In this document: piece after piece, positions 38,946-48,600 of the stretch | Numbering within the stretch: position 1 is the first letter of the stretch | Layout: each line of letters opens with the position of its first letter | Assembly: GCA_947471745.1 (NCBI GenBank) | Contig: CANJKZ010000502.1 | Coordinates: 255,501 to 319,500 of the forward strand | Reading direction: 5' to 3' | DNA length: 64,000 bases | Origin: Closterium sp. Naga37s-1 | Lineage: Eukaryota > Streptophyta > Zygnematophyceae > Desmidiales > Closteriaceae | Position numbers and translations under genes: made by a program | Notes under the pieces: generated by a model | The model's input: only the letters and a program-made list of their open reading frames with translations | Told to the model about the DNA's origin: nothing | The model's database searches: none

Positions 38946-39963
38946 TGTTATAGTCTGCAGTCCACTTAGGGGTCGCGGATGCCCATGAAACCGCCTAAGC
39001 AGAATCTGACGTCTTCAAACCGCCTCTGTTCAAAACGCCGTCACGATCAGCTCCGAGAACATACGAGGCTGAAACTTGGATAGCGGTTAGCCTTAGGTGT
39101 CTGCTTTCCAACGGTATATTACTTGCTATTATCAGAGGTGTGTGCACTACGCAGTGAACGAAAACGTAAGCTCGGCTGAAAAAACGTGTATTCTCATTGA
39201 TGCAAGGAAGAGGTGAGTACAACATTGCCTAGGGGACTCATGAGGGGTTGGGTCATCCTGGGAACTCAGAGAAGGTTGAGTCCTAGGGGAGAAAGGCTAG
39301 AGAAGAATGGGAAACGTCCTAGCTAGGTCAGCAAAGCCAACCACACTTGGATGTTCAGAGCTGTACTCAAGGCTACCAATAGTGAGTCAAGCCAACATGA
39401 GTCAGCTTGTCTTCCCACTTGCACCCTCTTGCAAGTTGCTTCCAGGAAGACCACACTTCTCAAAAGGAGGGTTATAGAGTCCCACTTGACCACCTGTACT
39501 TCTTGTCTCATTCTCTGTCCCTGCACCATTGGCATGACAACAATGAAAGGGTGGCAAGGGAAATGCTGCCAACAGTGCACCATGACTACGGAACAGTGAA
39601 TTTCGGCAGTTGTCACGCAATGCTCAGATGTTGGATCGTTCTGAAACTTGGTGACCACTTGCACAGCGGGGCAAAGGACTGCCAGACCGAATTTCAGACC
39701 AATCAGATCTCGGTAGACGAGTCAGCAGCCGAAATGGTGAACTCGGGTGTTACCAAAAAGGAGTAACACACACTTCCGGGATGCCATAAGTCTTGAAACA
39801 TAAAATGTTGTCATGCCTTGGTAACTGCTTGAAAAACTCTGAAACTTTGAGGGTTTCAAGAAAACGTGTTGAACAACCTCCCCACAAAATTCCAGAAGCT
39901 GAGCAGGCTTGTAGGCCGAATGGGAGTGCGATGACCGTGCCACTGTAATGTGTTGGCACAACA
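38946..39963 (-). repeat. Element A 3' LTR
   Basis: 1018 bp direct repeat of 44668-45685 (offset 5722). In element orientation it begins TGTTGTGCC and ends CTATAACA, giving the usual TG...CA ends inside a short TGTT/AACA inverted repeat. It directly follows the polypurine tract. Possible TATA-like sites on the minus strand are at 39113-39122 (GTAATATACC, about 175 bp from the LTR end) and 39471-39478 (ACTCTATAAC region); neither is certain. Short frames in the LTR are the same in both copies and show no recognisable domain. Confidence 0.94.
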
Positions 39964-39974
39964 AACTCCCCCTC
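39964..39974 (-). promoter_or_regulatory. Element A polypurine tract
   Basis: GAGGGGGAGTT on the minus strand lies immediately before the 3' LTR. It is the expected primer site for plus-strand DNA synthesis by the element's reverse transcriptase. The same 11 bases occur in element B at 51561-51571. Confidence 0.85.
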
Positions 39975-40020
39975 ATCGTGCTCTCATTCATCCCTTAGCT
40001 GCTCCCTGAAGCTGCCTCCC

Positions 40021-43000
40021 TTAGTTGAAGGACATGCCACACAAGGTGGCGCAGGTCCAATGCTGATGCTCTGCAAGCCGCTTCGTCAAAAAATCTGCAG
40101 GTTGCTTGGTAGTGTTGATGTAGTGCAAGGAGACCGTGCCCTTCTTCACCTCCTTCCTCACCCAATGCCATTTGATATGCATGTGCTTGTTCAGCCCATG
40201 GAGCACAGCATTGCGAGCCATTGCAATTGCTACTTGGCTGTCACAAAACACAGGTGTAGGACCCTCTTGCTCCTGCCCCAACTCCTCAAGCAACCTCCTC
40301 ATCCAAACCACCTCCTTCACCCCATGAAACAACGCCATGTACTCGCTCTCCGTTGATGAGTGAGCTATCTCCCCTTGCTTCTTAGACTTCCAGCTCACTG
40401 GACTCCCTCCAACACAGCATACATAGCCACCGTGGGATGTAGCATCACTGATGTCACTTGCCCAGGTAGCATCGGTGAAGCACGAGAGGTACAAGTGTCC
40501 ACGCCTTGCAGGTGCACCGGTCTTCGTGCTCACCTCCTCCACTCCCTTTTGCTTCAGCTGCCCATGCACTGAATATTGCAGCCCCACCCTTGAGGTTGCC
40601 ATGCAGTACCTCACCAGCCTCTCTGCTGCATCAAGGTGCTCTTGAAGGGGCCTAGACACCACACGAGCCAGCTGCGAAACCGCGAATGAAATATCGGGGC
40701 GAGTGTTGACCGAAGCATACATCAAGCTCCCCACCATTGACTGGAACCGACGCTGCAACTCGGGCTCCAACACCTCACCCTCCTCTTCATCAAGGTGTAG
40801 CTGAAATCCTGAGGGTAGTGGAGTCTTTACACTCCTCCCTTCCTCCAGCCCATACCTCTCCCCCATGGCTGCAAGGTACTTGTGTTGGTGAAGCCTCAAC
40901 CATCCCTTCACCTCGTCCCGCTCCACGTGAAGACCAAGGTAATACCCCACTGGTCCAAGGGCCTTGCATTGAAAGGTCTCCTTCAGCTTCCCTTGCACCT
41001 CCTTGATCCTCTCCAGGGATGGAGAGAAGAGGAGAATGTCATCGACGTAGACAAGGAGAAACACTTTCTCCTCATCCCCCTCGGTTATGAAGAGACTCTC
41101 GTCGCACCCGCTAACTTTGAAGCCAAGAGCCTCCAACGCCTCCACCAGCCTTGCATACCAGCACCTTGGAGCTTGTTTGAGGCCATAGATGGCCTTGTTG
41201 AGCCTGCAAACACGTCCGCTCCCATCGTCGTACCCCTCTGGCTGCTTCATGTAAATCTCCTCATCTACCACGCCATAGAGGAAAGCCGTCTTCACATCCA
41301 TTTGCTCCACCTTCCAACCACAAACGGCAGCTGCTGCCAGCAACACCCGGAGCGTAGGAGCCTTGGCAACAGGAGCAAACACCTCCTTAAAGTCAACCCC
41401 CTCCCTCTGCTGGAAACCCTTGATCACAAGTCTTGTTTTGCGCCTCTCCAACTTCCCCTCCGCATCGGTCTTCACACGTAATATCCACGTGCAATCCAAT
41501 GCCTTTCTTCCCGGGGGCAGATTTGTGAGGGTCCACGTTCCATTCTCCATGAGGCTCTTAAACTCATCCTCCCTTGAAGCCAACCAAGCCTCTCGATCAT
41601 CTCCAGCAAGTGCTTCCTCCATCGAAGCCGGTTCATGAGGTAAGTTGACACCGAAGCAACAAATCTGCTCCATCTCTCCCTCGGCTCCCTTCTCCTCATC
41701 ATCTTCCTCCTCCTGGACCAGCAATGCCTTGGGACCCCCAAGCCTTTCATACTTGAGGAAATCCCTTGGGTGAGCAGCTCTCTTGGGCCTCTCCTTGGCT
41801 GCACTCTCCTTAGCTCCACCACGGACAGCACCACGCTTCCCTTGGGTTGTCCGCCTTGGTGGAAGAGTAGGGGATGGTGTAGGCTGCTGCACCTCCTCCT
41901 CGGCATCACCTCTCTCAGCTACAGGGGCCTTCTCTTGCTGCAACACTCCCTCCACCTCTGCTGCCTCCCCTTCAGCACCTCCCAAGTCATGTGACACCTC
42001 CGTTACCTCTGAAGACGAAGACAACTCGATGGGAATGAAGAGTGGGTCATTCGTTCCCACCTCTATTCCGAGCGGAATGGTGACCTTGCTCCTCCCTCGC
42101 TCCAACCACTCCTTGAACATGAGCCCCTCCATGAACTTGGCATCTCTGGTGGTGAAGATGGTGTTGGCTATTGGGTCCCACATGAGCCACCCCTTGCTCC
42201 CTTGTGCAAGTCCCAAATGAACAGCCCACACCGCCGCCGCTTGAAGCTTGTCACGCTTTTCCTTAGGGACGTGCACGAGTCCCATGCACCCAAAGACTCG
42301 AAGCATATCCACCAGAGGCTTCTTGCCCCTCCATTTCTCCATAGGGACCCAATGCTGCCCTCCCACATGAGTCAATACTCGGTTCTTGATGACGGTGGCA
42401 TGGCGAATAGCGAGGGGCCAGAACCGTAAGGGTAGACCCGAGTCTACCAAAATCGTTCTCCCGCCCTCCAAGATGGTCCGGTTCGCTCTCTCTGCCACGC
42501 CATTGGATTGAGGGGTGTAGGCCGTGGTGAGCTGCTGCTTGATGCCATGCCGCTTCAGCCAGCTCCGGAACTCCGCTCCCAAGAACTCCCCACCACGGTC
42601 ACTACGTATCGCCTTCACCCGCTTGCCGCTCTCTCGCTCCACCATGGGCAGCCACTCTTCAATGATGACCCTTGCAGCATCACTCTTCTTTGCAAGTGGA
42701 AAGGACCAGGTGAGCCTTGTGTTGTCATCCACCATGGTCATAGAATACAGGGCCCCACCATCTCCCTTCACCTTCATGGGTCCCACGAGATCCACATGCA
42801 CGAGCTCCACCGGGTCACTCGACTTCCCCTCCACCGAATGGAAGGGAAACCGTGAAAACTTGCTGGTCAAGCAAGTCTCACAAGATCCCACCTCCTTGGG
42901 CTCCCCCTTTATCCTCAGCCCCTTGACTCTTTCCTCCTTAAACAGCTGCTGCAACTGAGGTAGCGCCACGTGGCCAAAGCGACGGTGTGCGGTGAGCCAA

Positions 43001-44628
43001 TCCGTCTCACCCGTGCTAGGAGTTACACTTGGAAGCGCAGCCCCTCCATGCCCAAGGAGCCCACCATCACTGTCATCACCACCCCCTCCATTGTCCACGT
43101 GGTTAACACGCCCTCCTCTCACATCTCCAGCAGCCAAGCGCGCAGCCGCCTCCTTCCATGGCAGCACCGGTATCTCCCACATGGACCGGTGCATGTCCTT
43201 GCCGCCTCGGAGGTCCCACAATACGCGCCCATCCAGAGTTGCCTTGAAAACCTTTGTGCCCAACATCTCCATCTTCATCCCTGCCTCACTTAGGGCCTTG
43301 GTAGAGAGGAGGTTGGCACACAATCCAGGAACAAGGAGAACACGCTTCAGCCCCACAAGCCTCCCATCCGCACCCATGAACATGGCTCTCCCCTCGCCAC
43401 GCACGGGTACAACTTGGCCGGTGGCTGAAACGACGGTGGCTGCCTTTGATGGCCTAACTTCATCCAGTAGATCCTCTCGGTTGGTCATGGTCATGAAGGC
43501 TCCCGTATCGATGACCCAATGGGAGGAGCGGTGAAGAGCAATCTTGCTGGCCGGCACAACCATGTCCTCGGGGCACGCCTCCCCTACATGGTAGAACATG
43601 CCGCCGTATCCGCCAGCACCTCCTTCGCCCTCCTCACTGCCCATGCCTTCTCCCATAGCTCCATGAACACCCTTGGAGCCCTCAATTGATGGCTGACCAG
43701 GCCTCCAACCGTCAGGTAGCTTGCGGCACTTGAACCATGGGTGCCCTTCCACATGGCAATACCAACACTTGCCGCCACACCGCTTGCCTCCCTTGTTGCC
43801 ACGCTTCCCTCCCGAATGCTGCTCCCCTCCAGAGCCTTCCTTGGCCTTCCCTTTCTTGCTGCCACGCCCCTTGAAGCCCTTCATGCCATAGGCAGAGCCT
43901 CCACCTTCACCGGCAGCGGCGGTCAGCTCCTTCCTCCGAAACTCCTCTTGAAGAACTTGTGCGCGAATCCACTCAAGGGACCACGAGTCCTTCATCCCAT
44001 TAAGGTTGACCACCAAGGGCCCCCACGACTCCGGCAGCAGGGAGAGAGCCTTGTAGCACTTGATTTTCTCAGGGTAGTCCACACCAGCAGCTGAGAGCTT
44101 CACATAGAGGTCCCGGAGTTGATCGAACGCTCCTTGTACGGCATCACCCTCGTTGATCTTCACCGCATGGAGTTGTCGCTCGAGCACCACCACCATTGCT
44201 TCGCTGCTGGGGGCATGGACATCCTTCAATATCCTCCATGCCTTAGGACCACACTCAGCTTCCTTGATGAGATGCTTGATGTGGTGTAGCTGGTTGGATG
44301 AGAGGCATTGGGAGAGAAGGAAGAATCCATCCTTGGACCGGCGATCCCATTCTTTGGTCGCTCCTTCGCTCGTAGGCCTCTTGAATTCTCCATCCATCAC
44401 TTCAAGCAGCCCATAATGGTTGAAGAGGAGCTCCATCCTGAAGCTCCATGATGCCCAATCATCCCCAGAGAACTTCTCCAGGTTGAATGCCTTCACATCA
44501 TCCTTAGCTGATGTTGAAACTGAAGCCATTGGCGCAGATCCGCCTGCAACGCCTCTTCCCGCTTCCCCAGCGCCTCTCACGCCACCACTGCCACTGGGAC
44601 CAGCTGGAGCAGAACCTTCAGCCTCCAT
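40021..44628 (-). CDS. gag-pol: Copia element A gag-pol polyprotein
   Basis: A single frame of 1535 residues, the usual length for copia, ending in TAA. I use the ATG at 44626-44628; an in-frame GTG two codons upstream is unlikely to start translation in a eukaryote. Gag comes first, with a CX2CX4HX4C zinc knuckle (CWYCHVEGHPWFKC, residues 288-301). The protease active site is D-T-G at 374-376, where many copia elements have D-S-G. The integrase has its zinc-binding H at about 548 and catalytic D613, D677 and E713 (35 residues between the last two, DD35E). Reverse transcriptase has YVDD at 1194-1197, preceded by YGLKQAPRCWY. RNase H has D1386 and E1427 and ends near LTKRL. The product should self-cleave into capsid, protease, integrase and RT-RNase H, and make cDNA in cytoplasmic particles. 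No break was seen, so it may be functional. Confidence 0.95.
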   Translation of the reverse strand: MEAEGSAPAGPSGSGGVRGAGEAGRGVAGGSAPMASVSTSAKDDVKAFNLEKFSGDDWASWSFRMELLFNHYGLLEVMDGEFKRPTSEGATKEWDRRSKDGFFLLSQCLSSNQLHHIKHLIKEAECGPKAWRILKDVHAPSSEAMVVVLERQLHAVKINEGDAVQGAFDQLRDLYVKLSAAGVDYPEKIKCYKALSLLPESWGPLVVNLNGMKDSWSLEWIRAQVLQEEFRRKELTAAAGEGGGSAYGMKGFKGRGSKKGKAKEGSGGEQHSGGKRGNKGGKRCGGKCWYCHVEGHPWFKCRKLPDGWRPGQPSIEGSKGVHGAMGEGMGSEEGEGGAGGYGGMFYHVGEACPEDMVVPASKIALHRSSHWVIDTGAFMTMTNREDLLDEVRPSKAATVVSATGQVVPVRGEGRAMFMGADGRLVGLKRVLLVPGLCANLLSTKALSEAGMKMEMLGTKVFKATLDGRVLWDLRGGKDMHRSMWEIPVLPWKEAAARLAAGDVRGGRVNHVDNGGGGDDSDGGLLGHGGAALPSVTPSTGETDWLTAHRRFGHVALPQLQQLFKEERVKGLRIKGEPKEVGSCETCLTSKFSRFPFHSVEGKSSDPVELVHVDLVGPMKVKGDGGALYSMTMVDDNTRLTWSFPLAKKSDAARVIIEEWLPMVERESGKRVKAIRSDRGGEFLGAEFRSWLKRHGIKQQLTTAYTPQSNGVAERANRTILEGGRTILVDSGLPLRFWPLAIRHATVIKNRVLTHVGGQHWVPMEKWRGKKPLVDMLRVFGCMGLVHVPKEKRDKLQAAAVWAVHLGLAQGSKGWLMWDPIANTIFTTRDAKFMEGLMFKEWLERGRSKVTIPLGIEVGTNDPLFIPIELSSSSEVTEVSHDLGGAEGEAAEVEGVLQQEKAPVAERGDAEEEVQQPTPSPTLPPRRTTQGKRGAVRGGAKESAAKERPKRAAHPRDFLKYERLGGPKALLVQEEEDDEEKGAEGEMEQICCFGVNLPHEPASMEEALAGDDREAWLASREDEFKSLMENGTWTLTNLPPGRKALDCTWILRVKTDAEGKLERRKTRLVIKGFQQREGVDFKEVFAPVAKAPTLRVLLAAAAVCGWKVEQMDVKTAFLYGVVDEEIYMKQPEGYDDGSGRVCRLNKAIYGLKQAPRCWYARLVEALEALGFKVSGCDESLFITEGDEEKVFLLVYVDDILLFSPSLERIKEVQGKLKETFQCKALGPVGYYLGLHVERDEVKGWLRLHQHKYLAAMGERYGLEEGRSVKTPLPSGFQLHLDEEEGEVLEPELQRRFQSMVGSLMYASVNTRPDISFAVSQLARVVSRPLQEHLDAAERLVRYCMATSRVGLQYSVHGQLKQKGVEEVSTKTGAPARRGHLYLSCFTDATWASDISDATSHGGYVCCVGGSPVSWKSKKQGEIAHSSTESEYMALFHGVKEVVWMRRLLEELGQEQEGPTPVFCDSQVAIAMARNAVLHGLNKHMHIKWHWVRKEVKKGTVSLHYINTTKQPADFLTKRLAEHQHWTCATLCGMSFN

Positions 44629-44653
44629 TTTCACCCACGAACAGAGTAGAACA

Positions 44654-44665
44654 GCTCTGATACCA
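44654..44665 (-). promoter_or_regulatory. Element A primer-binding site
   Basis: TGGTATCAGAGC on the minus strand, two bases inside the 5' LTR. It is complementary to the 3' end of initiator methionine tRNA, the standard primer of plant copia elements. The leader from the LTR to the gag ATG is only 39 nt, so the binding site takes up much of it. Confidence 0.93.
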
Positions 44666-44667
44666 CT

Positions 44668-45685
44668 TGTTATAGTCTGCAGTCCACTTAGGGGTCGCGG
44701 ATGCCCATGAAACCGCCTAAGCAGAATCTGACGTCTTCAAACCGCCTCTGTTCAAAACGCCGTCACGATCAGCTCCGAGAACATACGAGGCTGAAACTTG
44801 GATAGCGGTTAGCCTTAGGTGTCTGCTTTCCAACGGTATATTACTTGCTATTATCAGAGGTGTGTGCACTACGCAGTGAACGAAAACGTAAGCTCGGCTG
44901 AAAAAACGTGTATTCTCATTGATGCAAGGAAGAGGTGAGTACAACATTGCCTAGGGGACTCATGAGGGGTTGGGTCATCCTGGGAACTCAGAGAAGGTTG
45001 AGTCCTAGGGGAGAAAGGCTAGAGAAGAATGGGAAACGTCCTAGCTAGGTCAGCAAAGCCAACCACACTTGGATGTTCAGAGCTGTACTCAAGGCTACCA
45101 ATAGTGAGTCAAGCCAACATGAGTCAGCTTGTCTTCCCACTTGCACCCTCTTGCAAGTTGCTTCCAGGAAGACCACACTTCTCAAAAGGAGGGTTATAGA
45201 GTCCCACTTGACCACCTGTACTTCTTGTCTCATTCTCTGTCCCTGCACCATTGGCATGACAACAATGAAAGGGTGGCAAGGGAAATGCTGCCAACAGTGC
45301 ACCATGACTACGGAACAGTGAATTTCGGCAGTTGTCACGCAATGCTCAGATGTTGGATCGTTCTGAAACTTGGTGACCACTTGCACAGCGGGGCAAAGGA
45401 CTGCCAGACCGAATTTCAGACCAATCAGATCTCGGTAGACGAGTCAGCAGCCGAAATGGTGAACTCGGGTGTTACCAAAAAGGAGTAACACACACTTCCG
45501 GGATGCCATAAGTCTTGAAACATAAAATGTTGTCATGCCTTGGTAACTGCTTGAAAAACTCTGAAACTTTGAGGGTTTCAAGAAAACGTGTTGAACAACC
45601 TCCCCACAAAATTCCAGAAGCTGAGCAGGCTTGTAGGCCGAATGGGAGTGCGATGACCGTGCCACTGTAATGTGTTGGCACAACA
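44668..45685 (-). repeat. Element A 5' LTR
   Basis: 1018 bp, apparently identical to 38946-39963. It should hold the promoter and the transcript start for element A, reading leftward. It abuts CCATT of the satellite on its right. The TATA-like candidates corresponding to those in the 3' LTR are at 44835-44844 and 45193-45200. Confidence 0.94.
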
Positions 45686-45690
45686 CCATT
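45686..45690 (+). other. Target-site duplication of element A, right copy
   Basis: CCATT, identical to 38941-38945, directly follows the right LTR and continues into CTCCCTCTTTCC of the 28 bp satellite. Confidence 0.92.
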
Positions 45691-48600
45691 CTCCCTCTTT
45701 CCATCACCCTGCCCCATTCTCCCTCTTTCCATCACCCCGCCCCATTCTCTTGCTTTCCATCACCCAGCCCTATTCCCCTTCTTTCAAACACCCCGCCCCA
45801 TTATCCCGCTTTCCATCACCCAGCCCCATTCTCCCTCTTTCCATCACCCAGCCCCATTCTCCCTCTTCCCATCACGCAGCCCCATTCTCCCTCTTTCCAT
45901 CACCCCGCCCCATTCTCCCTCTTTCCATCACCCAGCCCCATTCTCCCGCTTTCCATCACCCCGCCCCATTCTCCCGCTTTCCATCGACCTGCCCTATTCT
46001 CCCGCTTTCTATCGCCCCGCCCCATTCTCCCTCTTTCCATCACCCCGCCCCATTCTCACGCTTTCCATCACCCCGCCCCATTCTCCCTCTTTCCATCACC
46101 CCGCCCCATTCTCCCTCTTTCAATCACCCTTCCCCAATCACCCACTTTCCATCACCCCGCCCTATTCTCCCTCTTTCCATCACCCCGCCCCATTCTCCCT
46201 CTTTCCATCACCCAGCCACATTCTCCCTCTTTCCATCACCCTGCCCCATTCTCCCTCTTTCCATCACCCCGCCCCGTTCTCCCGCTTTCCATCACCGCGC
46301 CCCATTCTCCCTCTTTCCATCACCCCGCCCCATTCTCCCGCTTTCCATCATCCCGCCCCATTCTCCCTCTTTCCATCACCCCGCCCCATTCTCCCTCTTT
46401 CAATCACCCCGCCCCATTCCCCCTCTTTCCATCACCCCGCCCTATTCTCCCTCTTTCCATCACCCCGCCCCATTCTCCCTCTTTCCATCACCCAGCAACA
46501 TTCTCCCTCTTTCCATCACCCTGCCCCATTCTCCCTCTTTCCATCACCCCGCCCCGTTCTCCCGCTTTCCGTCACTGCGCCCCATTCTCCCTCTTTCCAT
46601 CAACCGGCCCCATTCTCCTGCTTTCCATCATCCCGCCCCATTCTCCCTCTTTCCATCACCCCGCCCCATTCTCCCTCTTTCCATCACCCAACCCCATTCT
46701 CCCTCTTTCCATCACCCCGCCCCATTCCCCCGCTTTCCAACACCCCGCCCCATTCTCCCACTTTCCATCACTCCGCCACATTCTCCCTCTTTCCATCACC
46801 CCGCCCCATTCTCTCGCTTTCCATCACCCAGCTTTATTCTCCCGCTTTCCATCACCCCGCCCCATTCTCCCTCTTTCCATCACCCCGCCCCATTCTCCCT
46901 CTTTCCATCACCCCGCCCCATTCTCCCGCTTTCCATCACCCCGCCCCATTCTCCCGCTTTCCATCACACAACCCCATTCTCCCGCTTTCCATCACCCTGC
47001 CCCATTCTCCCTCTTTCCATCACCCCGCCCATTTCTCCCGCTTTCCATCACCCCGCCCCATTCTCCCTCTTTCCATCACCCCGCCCCATTCTCCCGCTTT
47101 CCATCACCACGCCCCATTCTCTCGCTTTCCATCACCCCGGCCCATTCTCCCGCTTTCCATCACCACGCCCCATTCTCCTGCTTCCCATCACCCCGCCCCA
47201 TTCTCCCTGTTTCCCTCACCCAGCCCATTTCTCCCTCTTTCCATCACCCAGCCCATTTCTCCCATCACCCCGCCCCATTCTCCCTCTTTCCATCACCCCG
47301 CCCCATTCTCCCTCTTTCCATCACCCCGCCCCATTCTCCCGCTTTCCATCGCCGCGCCCCATTCTTCCGCTTTCCATCGCCCCGCCTCATTCTTCGTCTT
47401 TCTATCGCCCCGCCCCATTCTCCCGCTTTCCATCACCCCGCCCCATTCTCCCGCTTTCCATCAACGTGCCCCATTCTCCCTCTTTCCATCACCCCGCCCC
47501 ATTCTCCCTCTTTCCATCACCCCGCCCCATTCTCCCGCTTTCCATCACCCTGCCCCATTCTCCCGCTTTCCATCACCCCTGCCCATTCTCCCGCTTTCCA
47601 TCACCCTGCCCCATTCTCCCGCTTCCCATCACCCCGCCCCATTCTCCCTCTTTCCCTTACCCAGCCCATTTCTCCCTCTTTCCATCACCCAGCCCATTTG
47701 CCCCTCTTTCCATCACCCCGCCCCATTCTCCCTCTTTCCATCACCCCGCCCCATTCTCCCTCTTTCCATCACCCCGCCCCATTCTCCCGCTTTCCATCGC
47801 CCCGCCCCATTCTTCCGCTTTCCATCGCCCCGCCTCATTCTTCCTCTTTCCATCGCCCCGCCCCATTCTCCCTCTTTCCATCACCCTGCCCCATTCTCCC
47901 TCTTTCCATCACCCCGCCCCATTCTCTTGCTTTCCGTCACCCCGCCCCATTCTCCCTCTTTCCATCACCCAGCCCCATTCCCCTTCTTTCAAACACCCCG
48001 CCCCATTATCCCGCTTTCCATCACCCAGCCCCATTCTCCCTCTTTCCATCACCCAGCCCCATTCTCCCTCTTCCCATCACGCAGCCCCATTCTCCCTCTT
48101 TCCATCACCCCGCCCCATTCTCCCTCTTTCCATCACCCAGCCCCATTCTCCCGCTTTCCATCACCCCGCCCCATTCTCCCGCTTTCCATCGACCCGCCCT
48201 ATTCTCCCGCTTTCTATCGCCCCGCCCCATTCTCCCTCTTTCCATCACCCCGCCCCATTCTCACGCTTTCCATCACCCCGCCCCATTCTCCCTCTTTCCA
48301 TCACCCCGCCCCATTCTCCCTCTTTCAATCACCCTGCCCCAATCACCCACTTTCCATCACCCCGCCCTATTCTCCCTCTTTCCATCACCCCGCCCCATTC
48401 TCCCTCTTTCCATCACCCAGCCACATTCTCCCTCTTTCCATCACCCTGCCCCATTCTCCCTCTTTCCATCACCCCGCCCCGTTCTCCCGCTTTCCATCAC
48501 CGCGCCCCATTCTCCCTCTTTCCATCACCCCGCCCCATTCTCCCGCTTTCCATCATCCCGCCCCATTCTCCCTCTTTCCATCACCCCGCCCCATTCTCCC

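Larger units (their letters stand above)
38946..45685 (-). mobile_element. Copia element A, full-length LTR retrotransposon
   Basis: A complete 6740 bp Ty1/copia element read on the minus strand. From its 5' end it has an LTR (44668-45685), a primer-binding site, one gag-pol frame (40021-44628), a polypurine tract and an LTR (38946-39963). The two 1018 bp LTRs show no difference that I can see, and a 5 bp duplication CCATT flanks the element. It lies within the 28 bp satellite, which continues in register on both sides. Identical LTRs, an intact frame and intact catalytic residues indicate recent insertion and possible autonomy. The pol order places it in Ty1/copia; I cannot assign a clade. 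Confidence 0.95.

Noticed and set aside
24052-38988. Plus-strand reading frames of 4500-4980 codons, Pro/Ser/His/Phe-rich, looking like a giant repetitive protein
   Set aside because: All three plus frames are open and give the same 28-residue period, because the 28 bp monomer has no stop. There is no unique N- or C-terminal domain; the frames begin in another satellite and end in an LTR.
38995-39766. Frames of 70-120 codons within the LTRs of element A (repeated at 44717-45488)
   Set aside because: They are present in both LTR copies simply because the LTRs are identical; several overlap on both strands and none resembles a known protein.
44632-44634. GTG start for element A gag-pol, giving 1537 residues
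   Set aside because: A eukaryotic element should use ATG; an in-frame ATG lies two codons downstream at 44626-44628.
40060-44710. Plus-strand frames of 60-200 codons opposite element A gag-pol, and similar frames opposite element B
   Set aside because: They are antisense shadows of the gag-pol frames, without recognisable domains.
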